A stretch of DNA of 42,953 nucleotides from Oehlia diaphana. Lineage: Eukaryota > Glomeromycota > Glomeromycetes > Glomerales > Glomeraceae. A model generated the notes under the pieces. That model saw only the letters and a program-made list of their open reading frames with translations, had not been told where the DNA came from and ran no database searches. Each line of letters starts with the position of its first letter. Within the stretch, counting starts at the first letter, position 1. Made by a program: the position numbers and the translations under genes. The DNA lies in NCBI GenBank assembly GCA_003833135.1, contig QZLH01001054.1, forward strand, positions 2,625 to 45,577, read 5' to 3'. Below, piece after piece: positions 10,132-20,297 of this stretch.

Positions 10132-12038
10132 ACATGTCTGATACACTTTTTTCTTTAATCCTTTAATCTTGCATATTGATAATTTATCTTGAAACAAATC
10201 CTTGATTATAAAAATAAATATTATGATCATAAAGTGAGAATTACATTTTCTAATTTTAGTACGTATTAACTTTAAGTGGGATCAGAGTAGATGGTCTGGA
10301 GCCGCAGCATTAACATTTCGTGTATTATAAAGTTGTTAGGTAATTAATTTTATGCTATTTCTGTCTCAATCTTTTAATTTTAATAAGTATAAAAAAGTTA
10401 AAAAAAAAATTTATTGTTAATAATTAACTTTCGTTAAAATGAAACAGTAACTTATTAATTATCCAAAAAAAGTTAAAAGGATGTAATATTTTGCTTTTTT
10501 TGATCAAATCAAATTTTTAGTTTTTTTTTTTTTTTTCGAGAAAAAAATTTTATTGAATCAATTATTGTTTGACAAAATATAAATAATGTGAAACATTAAG
10601 AAATTATTATTATTTAGAAATTCGAATTTATCATTTGGTTTCATAATTTGAATTATTATCATAATTTTATCGGAGAAAAGTCAAATAATTTATTTATTTA
10701 AATTTAATTTTCAATAATTTATTAATGATTTATAATTTGAAAATAAATTTCTAGAATTTTACGTGATAAAAAAATTTCTAAGGTTTAAAAAAAGGTTCAA
10801 ATACTTGAAAAGATAAAATAATGATAAGCTCATCATCAGATTAAATCTGGGTTATAAAAGATTCCGATCATTTTTGATCTACTTCCGTGACTAAAAATTG
10901 AAATATAAAAAGAAAGGAGAGGTAACGATATGCAACATTTGAAACATTGAAACATTTGACCTTTTTTTTTTTTTAAAAGAATTCAAACCCTGAAAATTTT
11001 ATAAAAAAAAAATAATATGCATGGAGTAACCACGACAATTTTTTACATTGTTAAAAAATGATCGAGTCACGTTGCAAAGATCACGCGATAAGCGTAATTC
11101 TGACACATTCGATCGAAAGACTTTCTCTAATATTTACTGTGCATACATGTATCTAGTACGATAGTTACACACAAAATGTACATTGTCTAAATGATATACT
11201 GTATATAATAATTACTTCGGCGCTAATGGCGCTAATAATAAATAAAATAAGAAAATATCTTACATATAATTTACAAATTATCAATTGTAATCGATTAATT
11301 ATTTCATTTAGCTCAGTAAATTTCACTATCATATTCTTATTGTAAAAGACACAATAGTGCCGCAGTTATGGGTAATATCTAACTAATAATCAGTATTTAT
11401 TACGCTAGAATATTCCAAATTGAGTAGCATTAAAAAAAAAAATCCCCCCCTACGGGTGTAACTTATTGTATAATATGGTAAGTTCATAATAAGTAATGAC
11501 TTTAGTTTACGGATATTCCTTTGTAATCTAAATTTGTACGCTCGGAGTTCGGGTTCGTACTTCCTATTTACTTATATTAACTTAATAATAAAAAAAAAAC
11601 CAATGAACGCCAATAATAATAGATAATTATATTATGATCATCGACCAAAAAACGAATTGACAAAGAATATAATCATACGGATTAACTACTTATTTTTAGC
11701 TTCTCTTAATCGTAAATCATCCGACAATTTCTTTAAAACAATATAATGGAACGGTCAAAAGCGAAACTCCGTTTTTTTAACTATTATTAACCGCAGAACT
11801 TCTGTTTCTTTTATTGCCCAATTTTTTATTGACCGCTTTTTGTATACATTGTATACTGTAAAACAATAATTTTCTATAAATATTAATTATATTCTCTGCA
11901 TTATAATTCTTTCCATCCTTTTTTTGGGATATCGTTGAAAAAAAAGAAAGGTTCTAACCTTTATTATTTTTAACACTAAATATAAAAATATATATAATAT
12001 ATTGTATATATATATATATATATTTTTTTTTTGTAACC
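10132..12038. other. Long intergenic region with (TA)n before the protease gene
   Basis: About 1.9 kb of AT-rich sequence without a recognised gene, RNA gene or transposon. A TA-rich tract (about 11987-12022) ends just before the aspartic protease ATG; it may act as an AT-rich core promoter or simply be a microsatellite. Confidence 0.5.
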
Positions 12039-13235
12039 ATGAAAACTATGAAACTGGTCTTCTTCTTTATAATCCTTCCTGCATTCATCATTAATGCTGA
12101 ACCTTTATTTAGTATAAAGTTGTCCAAGTCCCCTTCTACAAATATTGATATTTATGATTATGCAAAGTATACGAAAAAAGCTGCTTTAAATAAATATTCG
12201 AAATTAAATTCCAATAATTATCGCCGTCATTATCGTAGAGCTTCAAAACAGGATACAATTATTTTAAAAGTTGAACAAAATGATATTGGATATTATGGAA
12301 AACTTACTATCGGAAATCAAGATTTTAATATGATTTTAGATACTGGTTCATCAAATCTTTTTGTTCCAAATAAGGATTGTATTTCAACTACTTGTACAAA
12401 TCATAATAAATTTGATTCTGCAAAATCAAAAACTTTTAAAATTGCAGGTAATCCTTGGTCAATTAAATTTGGTATCGGTTCTGCTTCTGGTATTACTGGA
12501 ATTGATGATATTAAAATTGGTGATTTTGTTATTAAACAACAAATTTTTGGTCTCGCAAATGAAATTTCTGATGATAATGCAAATTTTATTCCTGATGGGG
12601 TTTTAGGATTGGCTTTTGATGATTTAAATACTATGAATACTTCAACTTTAGTATCAGCTTTAGTTAAAAAAAATGAAATTAAACCAATATTTAGTTTTCA
12701 TCTTTCTCATGCTTTAGATTTTGATGATCAAGGAACATTTACTTTGGGTGGAGTTGATGAATCTAAATTTACTGGTAAAATTAATTTTAATAAAGTTATT
12801 TATCCTACTTCTGCTACATTTGGTCTTTGGCAAATAAATATAGATGATGCAATTGTTGATAATCAACCAATTTCTTTTGTTGGAAGAAGTGCAATTATTG
12901 ATACTGGAACTTCAAATATTTTAATGCCTGAAAATGATGCTGCAAGTGTTCATAATTTAATTCCAGGTGCAAAATATGTTACTAATTCTAAATTATATAT
13001 TATTCCATCAAATTCAACTACTATAATTTCTTTTAAAATTGGTGGTATTGTTTATCCTATTCAATCTACAGATTTATGTATATCACCAGTAGATTCATTT
13101 CATTGTATTTCAACCATATTACCTATAGAAATTTTAGATGCTACTACTTGGCTTATTGGTGTACCTTTCTTAAAAAATGTTTATTCAGTATATGATATGA
13201 AAAATAAGAGTGTTGGATTTGCAACCTCTTCATAA
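12039..13235 (+). CDS. Secreted pepsin-type aspartic protease (family A1)
   Basis: Intronless gene of 398 aa encoding a secreted aspartic endopeptidase. Residues 1-20 are a signal peptide. A basic propeptide runs to a dibasic stretch (YRRHYRRAS, residues 61-69) where a kexin-like protease would release the mature enzyme. Both catalytic motifs are present: DTGSS (D101) and DTGTS (D288). Two disulfides are likely (C114-C119, C347-C356). The C-terminus WLIGVPFLKNVYSVYDMKNKSVGFA is the usual A1 ending. There is no GPI signal, so the enzyme should be free in the vacuole or outside the cell. The flap reads FGIGS, where pepsin has YGTGS, and the Trp after the first motif is Phe (NLFVP). Both substitutions are unusual and may alter activity or pH optimum. 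Confidence 0.93.
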   Translation: MKTMKLVFFFIILPAFIINAEPLFSIKLSKSPSTNIDIYDYAKYTKKAALNKYSKLNSNNYRRHYRRASKQDTIILKVEQNDIGYYGKLTIGNQDFNMILDTGSSNLFVPNKDCISTTCTNHNKFDSAKSKTFKIAGNPWSIKFGIGSASGITGIDDIKIGDFVIKQQIFGLANEISDDNANFIPDGVLGLAFDDLNTMNTSTLVSALVKKNEIKPIFSFHLSHALDFDDQGTFTLGGVDESKFTGKINFNKVIYPTSATFGLWQINIDDAIVDNQPISFVGRSAIIDTGTSNILMPENDAASVHNLIPGAKYVTNSKLYIIPSNSTTIISFKIGGIVYPIQSTDLCISPVDSFHCISTILPIEILDATTWLIGVPFLKNVYSVYDMKNKSVGFATSS

Positions 13236-13723
13236 AACAATATAAATGATTAGATAATTTTAATAACTAAATAAACTTTTTATTTCAGTATTAGATTTAA
13301 TAAATCTTTACTAAAATATTAATTAATATTATATTGGTTTCATTGTAATTATTCTTAAAATTTTATTTAAAAAAAAGTTTTATAAAAGTAAATTAACGCG
13401 CTTTATTAAAATCACCTACTTTGAACGAAATAATCAAAGCAAGAACCAAAATTAACCGGACTTTAAATTATATGGCTTCGGATTCCAATTTAAAAAACTG
13501 TAATATTAGTTTACTAAATACTTATTTTTATAGGTAAAACTTGCCAATTCATTGGCGTGATTCATTTCATTACGTAACACGTATAAAAGGTGGCCGACCA
13601 TCACTTTGCTGAGTAAAAAAAGTTGGACACACGAGGGATATATATGTAATAACATCCATTATTAAATTTATTAATTGCTTTCTAAAATATCAATTCTAAA
13701 GTAATTTATCTTCTCTCTTCTTC
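13236..13723. other. Intergenic region between convergent genes
   Basis: Separates the protease (plus) from the RNase III-like gene (minus), so it should contain two 3' ends. A TATAAAAG lies at 13582-13589 in a less AT-rich patch, but no gene starts after it. No repeat recognised. Confidence 0.5.
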
Positions 13724-15027
13724 CTAAATAAGCCATTCCATATCAAAATATTCACCAGTTATCTTTCCTAGTAATTTATCACATAGTATACGTGGTTTGA
13801 TTTTAGATTGATAATTAGCCAGATTATATAATAGAGGTATCAATAATTTTGTAAGATATTCAGTGACGCCATTTTCACCTTGACTCAAGTACAATCCACC
13901 AAAGTAAGCTTTAAAAGCATTAGAGTATGTTTTACAACAAGCATCTTGAGATATATGATTATCCTCATGTAAATTTAGGCACATACAATAGGCGGCAAAT
14001 AATTTATTACTATTTAAAAAATTAATAACATTTTCTAATGATTGATTAAAACTTAATTTGAAATGTTCTAGGACAATTTTTGAGATAAATAATTTAAGCA
14101 CACGATTTCCTAAAAATTCGTAACGATTCCATTGCATTGGGTACTCATTTCTTCCTTTGGCAATTCCACGAATAATAACGTCACGAATTTCTGGTAACGG
14201 TGGTAATCTAAGTGACATAGCATGATTTTTAAATTCTGGAGTTTTTATATATTTGCCTATATTAAAATTAAATAAATATAAAGATGAATGAAGGATTTTA
14301 GATACAAAATATAATTTTTATTTTTTTTAAAAAAAAGAAACTTACAAAATAATTTAAATCTTGGTGGGTTATCATCATTCGTAATTATCAATCTATCTGT
14401 ATTTTCAGGTTTAGTGATTTCAACAGTATTACAATTCTGTAACGTTCTTTTTTCATTGTTATTATGTTCTGTATTTATGTGAGTATTTTCTTTTGTTTCT
14501 TTCTCAATTAAAAAATTTTCATCAAGTTCAATAATATCCTCAATATCGGTATCAGATTCTATATATTCTTCCTCTTCATCGGAAGTGTCCATGTTTTCTA
14601 TATCAGAGTTAACGATATTTTTTTCATCAGATATTTTCACAGTTTCTGAATCATCATCACTTTCGTACATAACTAAAGGAAGTATAGTACTTTCCTCCAC
14701 ATTTTTTGATGACTGATTTAATCGATCTACCTTATTAGATGATTGAAATTTTTTGTTTTCATTTGATTTATATTTAACCATCTTATTTAAAATGGTACCA
14801 ATTATATTTTCAAAAGAATCTAAAACCTTTAAATTTGAGGAAAGAATTTTTGAAATTTCTTCTTCATTGATTCCTTGTGACATTCCTAACATGAATATAA
14901 AATTTAGACAAATTTGGTGTTGCTTTTCTTTACTAATTTGTCTTCCCTCATCTTGATCAGTTGAATTGATTCCTATATTATCGAGGCTAATTAATGGTAA
15001 TTCCGTACTTCTCTTTACTGTATTCAT
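13724..15027 (-). CDS. RNase III-domain-like protein with degenerate catalytic site
   Basis: Two exons, 15027-14346 and 14256-13724, with a phase-1 intron of 89 bp (gtaagt..atatag); product 404 aa from ATG 15027. Residues 1-225 are low-complexity and strongly acidic (SDTDIEDIIELDE, TSDEEEEYIE), probably disordered. Residues 240-404 look like an RNase III endonuclease domain: the signature NRYEFLGNRVLKLFIS (271-286) and SNAFKAYFGGLYLS (339-352) match the two conserved blocks. Of the four metal-binding acids, only Glu274 is kept. The Asp of LGD is Asn278, and the Asp and Glu of ADxFEA are Asn340 and Lys343. No double-stranded-RNA-binding domain follows. Likely a non-catalytic RNA-binding or dimerising protein. 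Mitochondrial ribosomal mL44-type RNase III relatives are an alternative, but the acidic N-terminus does not fit. Confidence 0.7.
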
Positions 15028-15691
15028 TTTATATTCAACTAACAACTATAGATAGTAGTAATATAAATGTAAAATTATAAAAAAGAAAGTTGTTAATATG
15101 ATAATTAAAATACCTAGTCTATTAGAGTCTATTGAACCAATTCTACTCTAAGAACAAAAAAAAAAAATTTCTTTAAAAAAAATAATGTTACGAAAAATTG
15201 GTTTTTTCATTACTAATTAATGCTATTTTTAGTGAATCAAAAGCTAAAAAGACATGCTCACATTCTTAACTATTCTTATTAATTCAGAACATAAAGTTTC
15301 TATGGTAAAGCAAGAAACTAAAAGATGGCACAAGAGTTATTTATTAAGAGTACGGTTACACAACCGCCACACTGATAGAGTGATGATTCATTAGTCTATC
15401 ATCTGATCAAATCAAGAGTAGCAACAAGTCTAACATGATTACATTAAACTTTCGCGTTTTCTTGTATTCACTTTTAAAATATGGTAATAACTTATGATAA
15501 ACAGACAATTGCTTACATATCCTACTGTATTAAATAGTTGAGAATTTTTCTTTCTGGATCATAATAATGACATTTATCGTGACTTGCAATATAACAGGTT
15601 TCAAGTATATTCATTGATCATGTTCTGAAATCTGAATAAGAAACTAGATTGAATTGGAAATCAGTATAATTGTCATCATGGACGTTAAAAT
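15028..15691. other. Intergenic, upstream of RNase III-like gene
   Basis: Promoter side of the minus-strand RNase III-like gene. No distinct element was recognised. The 9-bp target duplication of the neighbouring mobile element (CGTTAAAAT) is at 15683-15691. Confidence 0.4.
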
Positions 15692-17043
15692 ATAATCATG
15701 TATTCTTCCGAAGAAATTTTCCTAATTCTTCGGAATTCTACACAATCCGAAGAAAAAATATTTTACTCCTGAGANNNNNNNNNNNNNNNNNNNNNNNNNN
15801 NNNNNNNNNNNNNNNNNNNNNNNNNNNNNNNNNNNNNNNNNNNNNNNNNNNNNNNNNNNNNNNNNNNNNNNNNNNNNNNNNNNNNNNNNNNNNNNNNNNN
15901 NNNNNNNNNNNNNNNNNNNNNNNNNNNNNNNNNNNNNNNNNNNNNNNNNNNNNNNNNNNNNNNNNNNNNNNNNNNNNNNNNNNNNNNNNNNNNNNNNNNN
16001 NNNNNNNNNNNNNNNNNNNNNNNNNNNNNNNNNNNNNNNNNNNNNNNNNNNNNNNNNNNNNNNNNNNNNNNNNNNNNNNNNNNNNNNNNNNNNNNNNNNN
16101 NNNNNNNNNNNNNNNNNNNNNNNNNNNNNNNNNNNNNNNNNNNNNNNNNNNNNNNNNNNNNNNNNNNNNNNNNNNNNNNNNNNNNNNNNNNNNNNNNNNN
16201 NNNNNNNNNNNNNNNNNNNNNNNNNNNNNNNNNNNNNNNNNNNNNNNNNNNNNNNNNNNNNNNNNNNNNNNNNNNNNNNNNNNNNNNNNNNNNNNNNNNN
16301 NNNNNNNNNNNNNNNNNNNNNNNNNNNNNNNNNNNNNNNNNNNNNNNNNNNNNNNNNNNNNNNNNNNNNNNNNNNNNNNNNNNNNNNNNNNNNNNNNNNN
16401 NNNNNNNNNNNNNNNNNNNNNNNNNNNNNNNNNNNNNNNNNNNNNNNNNNNNNNNNNNNNNNNNNNNNNNNNNNNNNNNNNNNNNNNNNNNNNNNNNNNN
16501 NNNNNNNNNNNNNNNNNNNNNNNNNNNNNNNNNNNNNNNNNNNNNNNNNNNNNNNNNNNNNNNNNNNNNNNNNNNNNNNNNNNNNNNNNNNNNNNNNNNN
16601 NNNNNNNNNNNNNNNNNNNNNNNNNNNNNNNNNNNNNNNNNNNNNNNNNNNNNNNNNNNNNNNNNNNNNNNNNNNNNNNNNNNNNNNNNNNNNNNNNNNN
16701 NNNNNNNNNNNNNTTGTAAAATAGAACTTTAAAAGAAAATCAGATAAATCTTTAATGTTAGATTTATCGTTGTTTTATTTTTTACGTTACGTTAGAAGTG
16801 ATTTCTGTCAAAGTGATCAATATAGTGGTCCGGGTGCATATTATAAACACTATAACTGAGTTTTATTTAGTATACTATATACTGAAATCTGATAGATTTA
16901 TTATACTTTGAATTTCTAGTTTTCTACACATGCGTCACGAACTTAATCCAAAAATGGTGATTCTCAGGGGTAAAAATTTTTTCTTCGGATTGTGTAGAAT
17001 TCCGAAGAATTAGGAAAATTTCTTCGGAAGAATACATGATTAT
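15692..17043. mobile_element. Mutator-like (MULE-type) element with long terminal inverted repeats
   Basis: Near-identical inverted repeats of at least 80 bp start at 15692 (ATAATCATGTATTCTTCCG) and, on the other strand, at 17043. They run inward through the sequence ending CCTGAGA with only about two differences. The element is bounded by perfect 9-bp direct repeats CGTTAAAAT (15683-15691 and 17044-17052). Long inverted repeats with a 9-bp duplication are the hallmark of Mutator-like elements. The inverted repeats themselves contain hairpins (TTCCGAAGAA / TTCTTCGGAA). Most of the interior is the assembly gap, and the 16714-16960 remainder shows no coding frame, so it could be a non-autonomous copy. 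Confidence 0.75.
15775..16713. other. Assembly gap (939 N)
   Basis: Unknown bases. The gap lies wholly inside the inverted-repeat element, which probably caused the assembly break. Any open frame crossing it is an artefact. Confidence 0.99.
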
Positions 17044-17195
17044 CGTTAAAATTGCGTTAAAATTGGGAAAATAAATATATTAATTTCTTCTATTAGTTTA
17101 TAGATAACAAATTACAAGTATTTAAAATAATAAAATAATGGCATCTTTACTTTTAATATTAAACATATTAAACCTACAGTATTTTTTTAAAAAAT

Positions 17196-20001
17196 TTAAC
17201 TATCAGAAAAAATAATTACACTATAAACTAAAATACTGGGCCAATAAAAACAACAAATAAAAGGTAATAAATAACTTCCAAGTAATTCATATTCCATTAA
17301 AGCCCACCTTAAAAATTTTTCTAGGTTAGTTCCACTTAATATTAATATTCCAGGTGGTGATATCATTATTAATACTAGCAATTGTAAATATTGTAGTAAT
17401 TTGTATTTCGGAGTTGGTTTAAATAATGAAAAAGGGATTATGACTATTAATGAACTAAAAACTGCTAGACTAAAATTAAGCACCGATAAACATGACATTA
17501 TCATGGCTGTAAATGCCAAAGTAAATGATTTCAATACCATCCAATCTGATTTTTGTATTTGTATTAAAGTTGCTGGTATTAATATTGATATGCTTGTAAT
17601 CAATGATAATGTAAATAAAAATTCCTAAATACACAATAAAATAAAATTAATATATTTAGAATACTAAATAGAAAATTTATTACATCTAAATCTCTTACCG
17701 GTATACCAAAAATTTTCGACAATTGGTTATAGGAAAAATGATTAGTTATAACAAAGAAAATAAGTAATCCCGCAAAATGACTAACAATCAAGACTGTCAT
17801 AGGAAATAAAATTTGTCTTTGTCGATTATTATATGGTAAAGGAACAACATAATTATCTTCTTTACTTGATGAACTTGATTCTGGTTGAGAATTTTCAGAA
17901 ACTGATTCTTCAGCATAATCATCTCCTGTTTTCCCCCATAGTTCTAAGGCGTATTTTAAGTTAAATATTAAGGATTTATAATAATAGAGGTTTTAAGCAA
18001 AAATATATAGAAAAAAGGGGAGAAAACAAAGGATATTTGGAGAATCAATCCAACAGTCAACAATAAGGCAGGTGGCAAATATGATCCTATAGAAATATAT
18101 CGTTCTGGAGTCGGTAAAAGATAGAAGAAAAAAGATTGATGGAGATGTTCTAGAAGATTATTTAAGCTTCTAAAGGTTGATTCCACAATTCTATGATTTA
18201 TTAATCATTAAAATTAAAAGACTATTTTTTTTTTAATAAAGTGATAACTAAATTATGCAATAAACTCTTACGATCCGATTTCTATAAAACTGAATGAATT
18301 TGAGGTTTGAGCAGTAGTATGTCCATATAAAGTTATGGAGTCAATTTTATACCTACAATAGAAGTGTTAACTAATAATTGAAAAAATAATAAAATTGCAA
18401 TAAACAATAACTTACCTGGAAAATAAACCGTGGCTTCCAGTTGGATGACATAAAGCCTGATGTCTCATTGTTTGCAATAAATTATGAAGGGAGTCATAAT
18501 AATTGCCGTTATCATAATTAGAATAATGATGACCCGAATCGTGCAACATAATGGGAATACTGTATGAACTCCGACAGACTCTTATGACCGTGTTTATTAA
18601 ATCCAAATTAGGTAGTTGTCCATTGACACCCTCTGAAATACAAACAATTATGTTAAAACATAAATTTCAGATGTAAAAATATAAACTTATAAATTAAATA
18701 CCAAAGAAAATCCCCAATGCTTTGTAATCATTAGTGCTTGGAAAATCTAAATTTATAGCAGCTTGAATTGCACCAGACCTTAAAAATAATGGCGTCGATG
18801 AAATGGCTTTATAAAAAATGAAATGATTAAAAAATTAAAGTAATTAAAATTTATAATAAAAATTACAAAATAAATAATATTAATCAAACCTGATCGAGGA
18901 TGGTCATGATATGATTCAAGCCATGCCTGAACACCGGCTTCTCCACCATCAGTTATAAGAAGAATAATATCTTTGGACCAATAAGTGTAACCTAATAAAC
19001 TTGATTTAGTATAATAATATTTTTGTTTTAACAATGCATAAAATTATAAAAACTGATATTCTTACCCTTGAAAAATTTTCCTATTGACAGAGCAGCTGCT
19101 ATTCCATTGGTATTCACTAAATTTTTTTTTTTTTTAAAAAAAAACAATTAATTACAAAATGAAAAAAAAAAAACGTAAAAAAAATTTACCAGGATTAAAA
19201 AAATGAAATTCTTACTCGTTTCACCATCATTTGATTTCCATGGAGCGCTCAATACAAGTGCCTCCGTCCCATCTGCGCGTGGTGCATTGAATACACCGTA
19301 AACATTTATTCCAGAAATTTTCTAAACAAAATGTATGAATCATAGGTTATTTAAGAGAAAAAGAGTTTTTATAAATAAAGTAATTACCTTTCCAGACATG
19401 TTAAACGTGAAATTTTGCATTGCTGTTTTTAATCCAGCTTTCCGTAACTCATTTTCTATATAAGCAGCTTTCCTAAATTATTTTCAAAGAAAATAATACT
19501 AAGAATTGATAAGTATTATAAATTTATGTTTACAAATAAATACCTCTGCTTATTTATCAATTGACCTACTCTATATTTGAAGAATTTGATAATAAGGTTA
19601 TATTATCTCGAAAAGCTGCTGCTTCATGAACTTGTCCCCAACTATAATATGTATTGACCTATAACAAAGATGAAAATATAATATATAGAGTTTATATTTG
19701 AAGATAGGTTCAAAAATAAAATATGTATAATAAATAAATTCACAAACCTGACCAGGAAGAAGGGCGTTTTCTGAAATATAGGTGCTTTTGTGATATTGTT
19801 CAGATGGGAGGATAAATAGCCAACATATCCCAACAGCGAATAAAAGAAACCTGTATTAACATGTGTATTAATAGTAGTATTATACTTATAACAACATAAT
19901 TTCATTAATAAGTACCGAAGTTTTGAAATCCATTTTTTAAGAGTTCGAAATAATCTTCTACGTGTCCTAATTCTTTTTAACGCGTGAGCAGTATCTGACA
20001 T
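17196..20001 (-). CDS. GAA1: GPI transamidase subunit GAA1
   Basis: GAA1 (GPAA1 in animals) is an ER membrane subunit of the complex that attaches GPI anchors to proteins; its lumenal M28-peptidase-like domain is thought to form the amide bond. Thirteen exons: 20001-19916, 19850-19748, 19658-19570, 19472-19388, 19321-19216, 19116-19066, 18991-18890, 18806-18702, 18632-18416, 18352-18272, 18190-18037, 17950-17699, 17624-17196. Phases agree throughout and give 619 aa. Family marks: an N-terminal membrane helix (FLLFAVGICWLFIL), NVYGVFNAPRADGTEALVL, YWSKDIILLITDGG..AWLESYHD, EGVNGQLPNLDLIN, HPTGSHGLFSRY, LNNLLEHLHQSFFFYLLP, and a multi-helix C-terminus. Intron 11 (18036-17951) is a candidate U12-type AT-AC intron. 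In exon 3 the donor at 19569 keeps the frame. An in-frame ATG at 20055 would add a hydrophobic leader but is less likely. Divergent from MMS19. Confidence 0.93.
17951..18036 (-). other. GAA1: Candidate U12-type (AT-AC) intron in GAA1
   Basis: Donor ATATCCTTT directly after codon CAA at 18037 matches the U12-type 5' splice consensus. TCCTTAAT (17974-17967) matches the U12 branch site. The intron ends in TAC at 17951 (86 bp) or in AAC at 17960 (77 bp); both keep phase 0. The TAC choice joins ..LILQ to ALELWG with the spacing expected for the family. No GT-AG pair could be found that joins these two exons in frame. Confidence 0.75.
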
Positions 20002-20297
20002 GACAAAAATAAAAAAAAAATAAAAATATGGGAGAATAATTTGACTTGTGCACATGTGAGACTTAACTAGGAAAATTGATTCGTATTAGACAAATTAGGA
20101 AGTCAGACTAAAGATGAATGATAATCATTTTTTTTTTTTATCAATCCTTATCAATTTTAATAAATTTTGTCTTTAGAATTTGTTATGATTACAAATTCTC
20201 CTTATTTAACTTAATTTAATCAAAAAAATTTTTAAAATTCACTATAGAATTTATCGAGAATTATCGGATTAATTGGAGAAAATAATTTTGAAAAAAA
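20002..20297. promoter_or_regulatory. Bidirectional promoter region GAA1 / MMS19
   Basis: Only 296 bp separate the start codons of the divergent GAA1 (minus) and MMS19 (plus) genes, so both promoters must lie here or overlap the 5' ends. The sequence is AT-rich with poly-T and poly-A tracts; no clear TATA box or factor site was identified. Confidence 0.5.

Noticed and set aside
10027..10230. Minus-strand Lys/Ile-rich open frame
   Set aside because: Lies across the TATA box and 5' UTR of the secreted-protein gene; composition is that of AT-rich spacer.
12361..12606. Second plus-strand frame inside the protease gene
   Set aside because: Overlaps the well-supported protease coding sequence in another frame.
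13582..13589. TATAAAAG on the plus strand
   Set aside because: No gene begins downstream; the next gene is on the opposite strand and ends there.
15670..16719. Long open frame on the plus strand
   Set aside because: It consists almost entirely of the N gap; the readable start is terminal inverted repeat sequence.
17401..17628. Plus-strand frame of 75 codons
   Set aside because: Shadow of the last GAA1 exon on the minus strand.
19543..19575. Apparent frameshift in GAA1 exon 3 (stop TAG after SNIE, with RVGQLINKQ in another frame)
   Set aside because: Using the donor at 19569-19568 (gtaggt) instead of 19543-19542 joins exon 3 to exon 4 in frame, without any indel, and gives the family spacing.
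20002..20055. Upstream in-frame ATG of GAA1 at 20055
   Set aside because: It would add an 18-residue hydrophobic leader not typical of the family; MSDTAHALKR at 20001 fits better.
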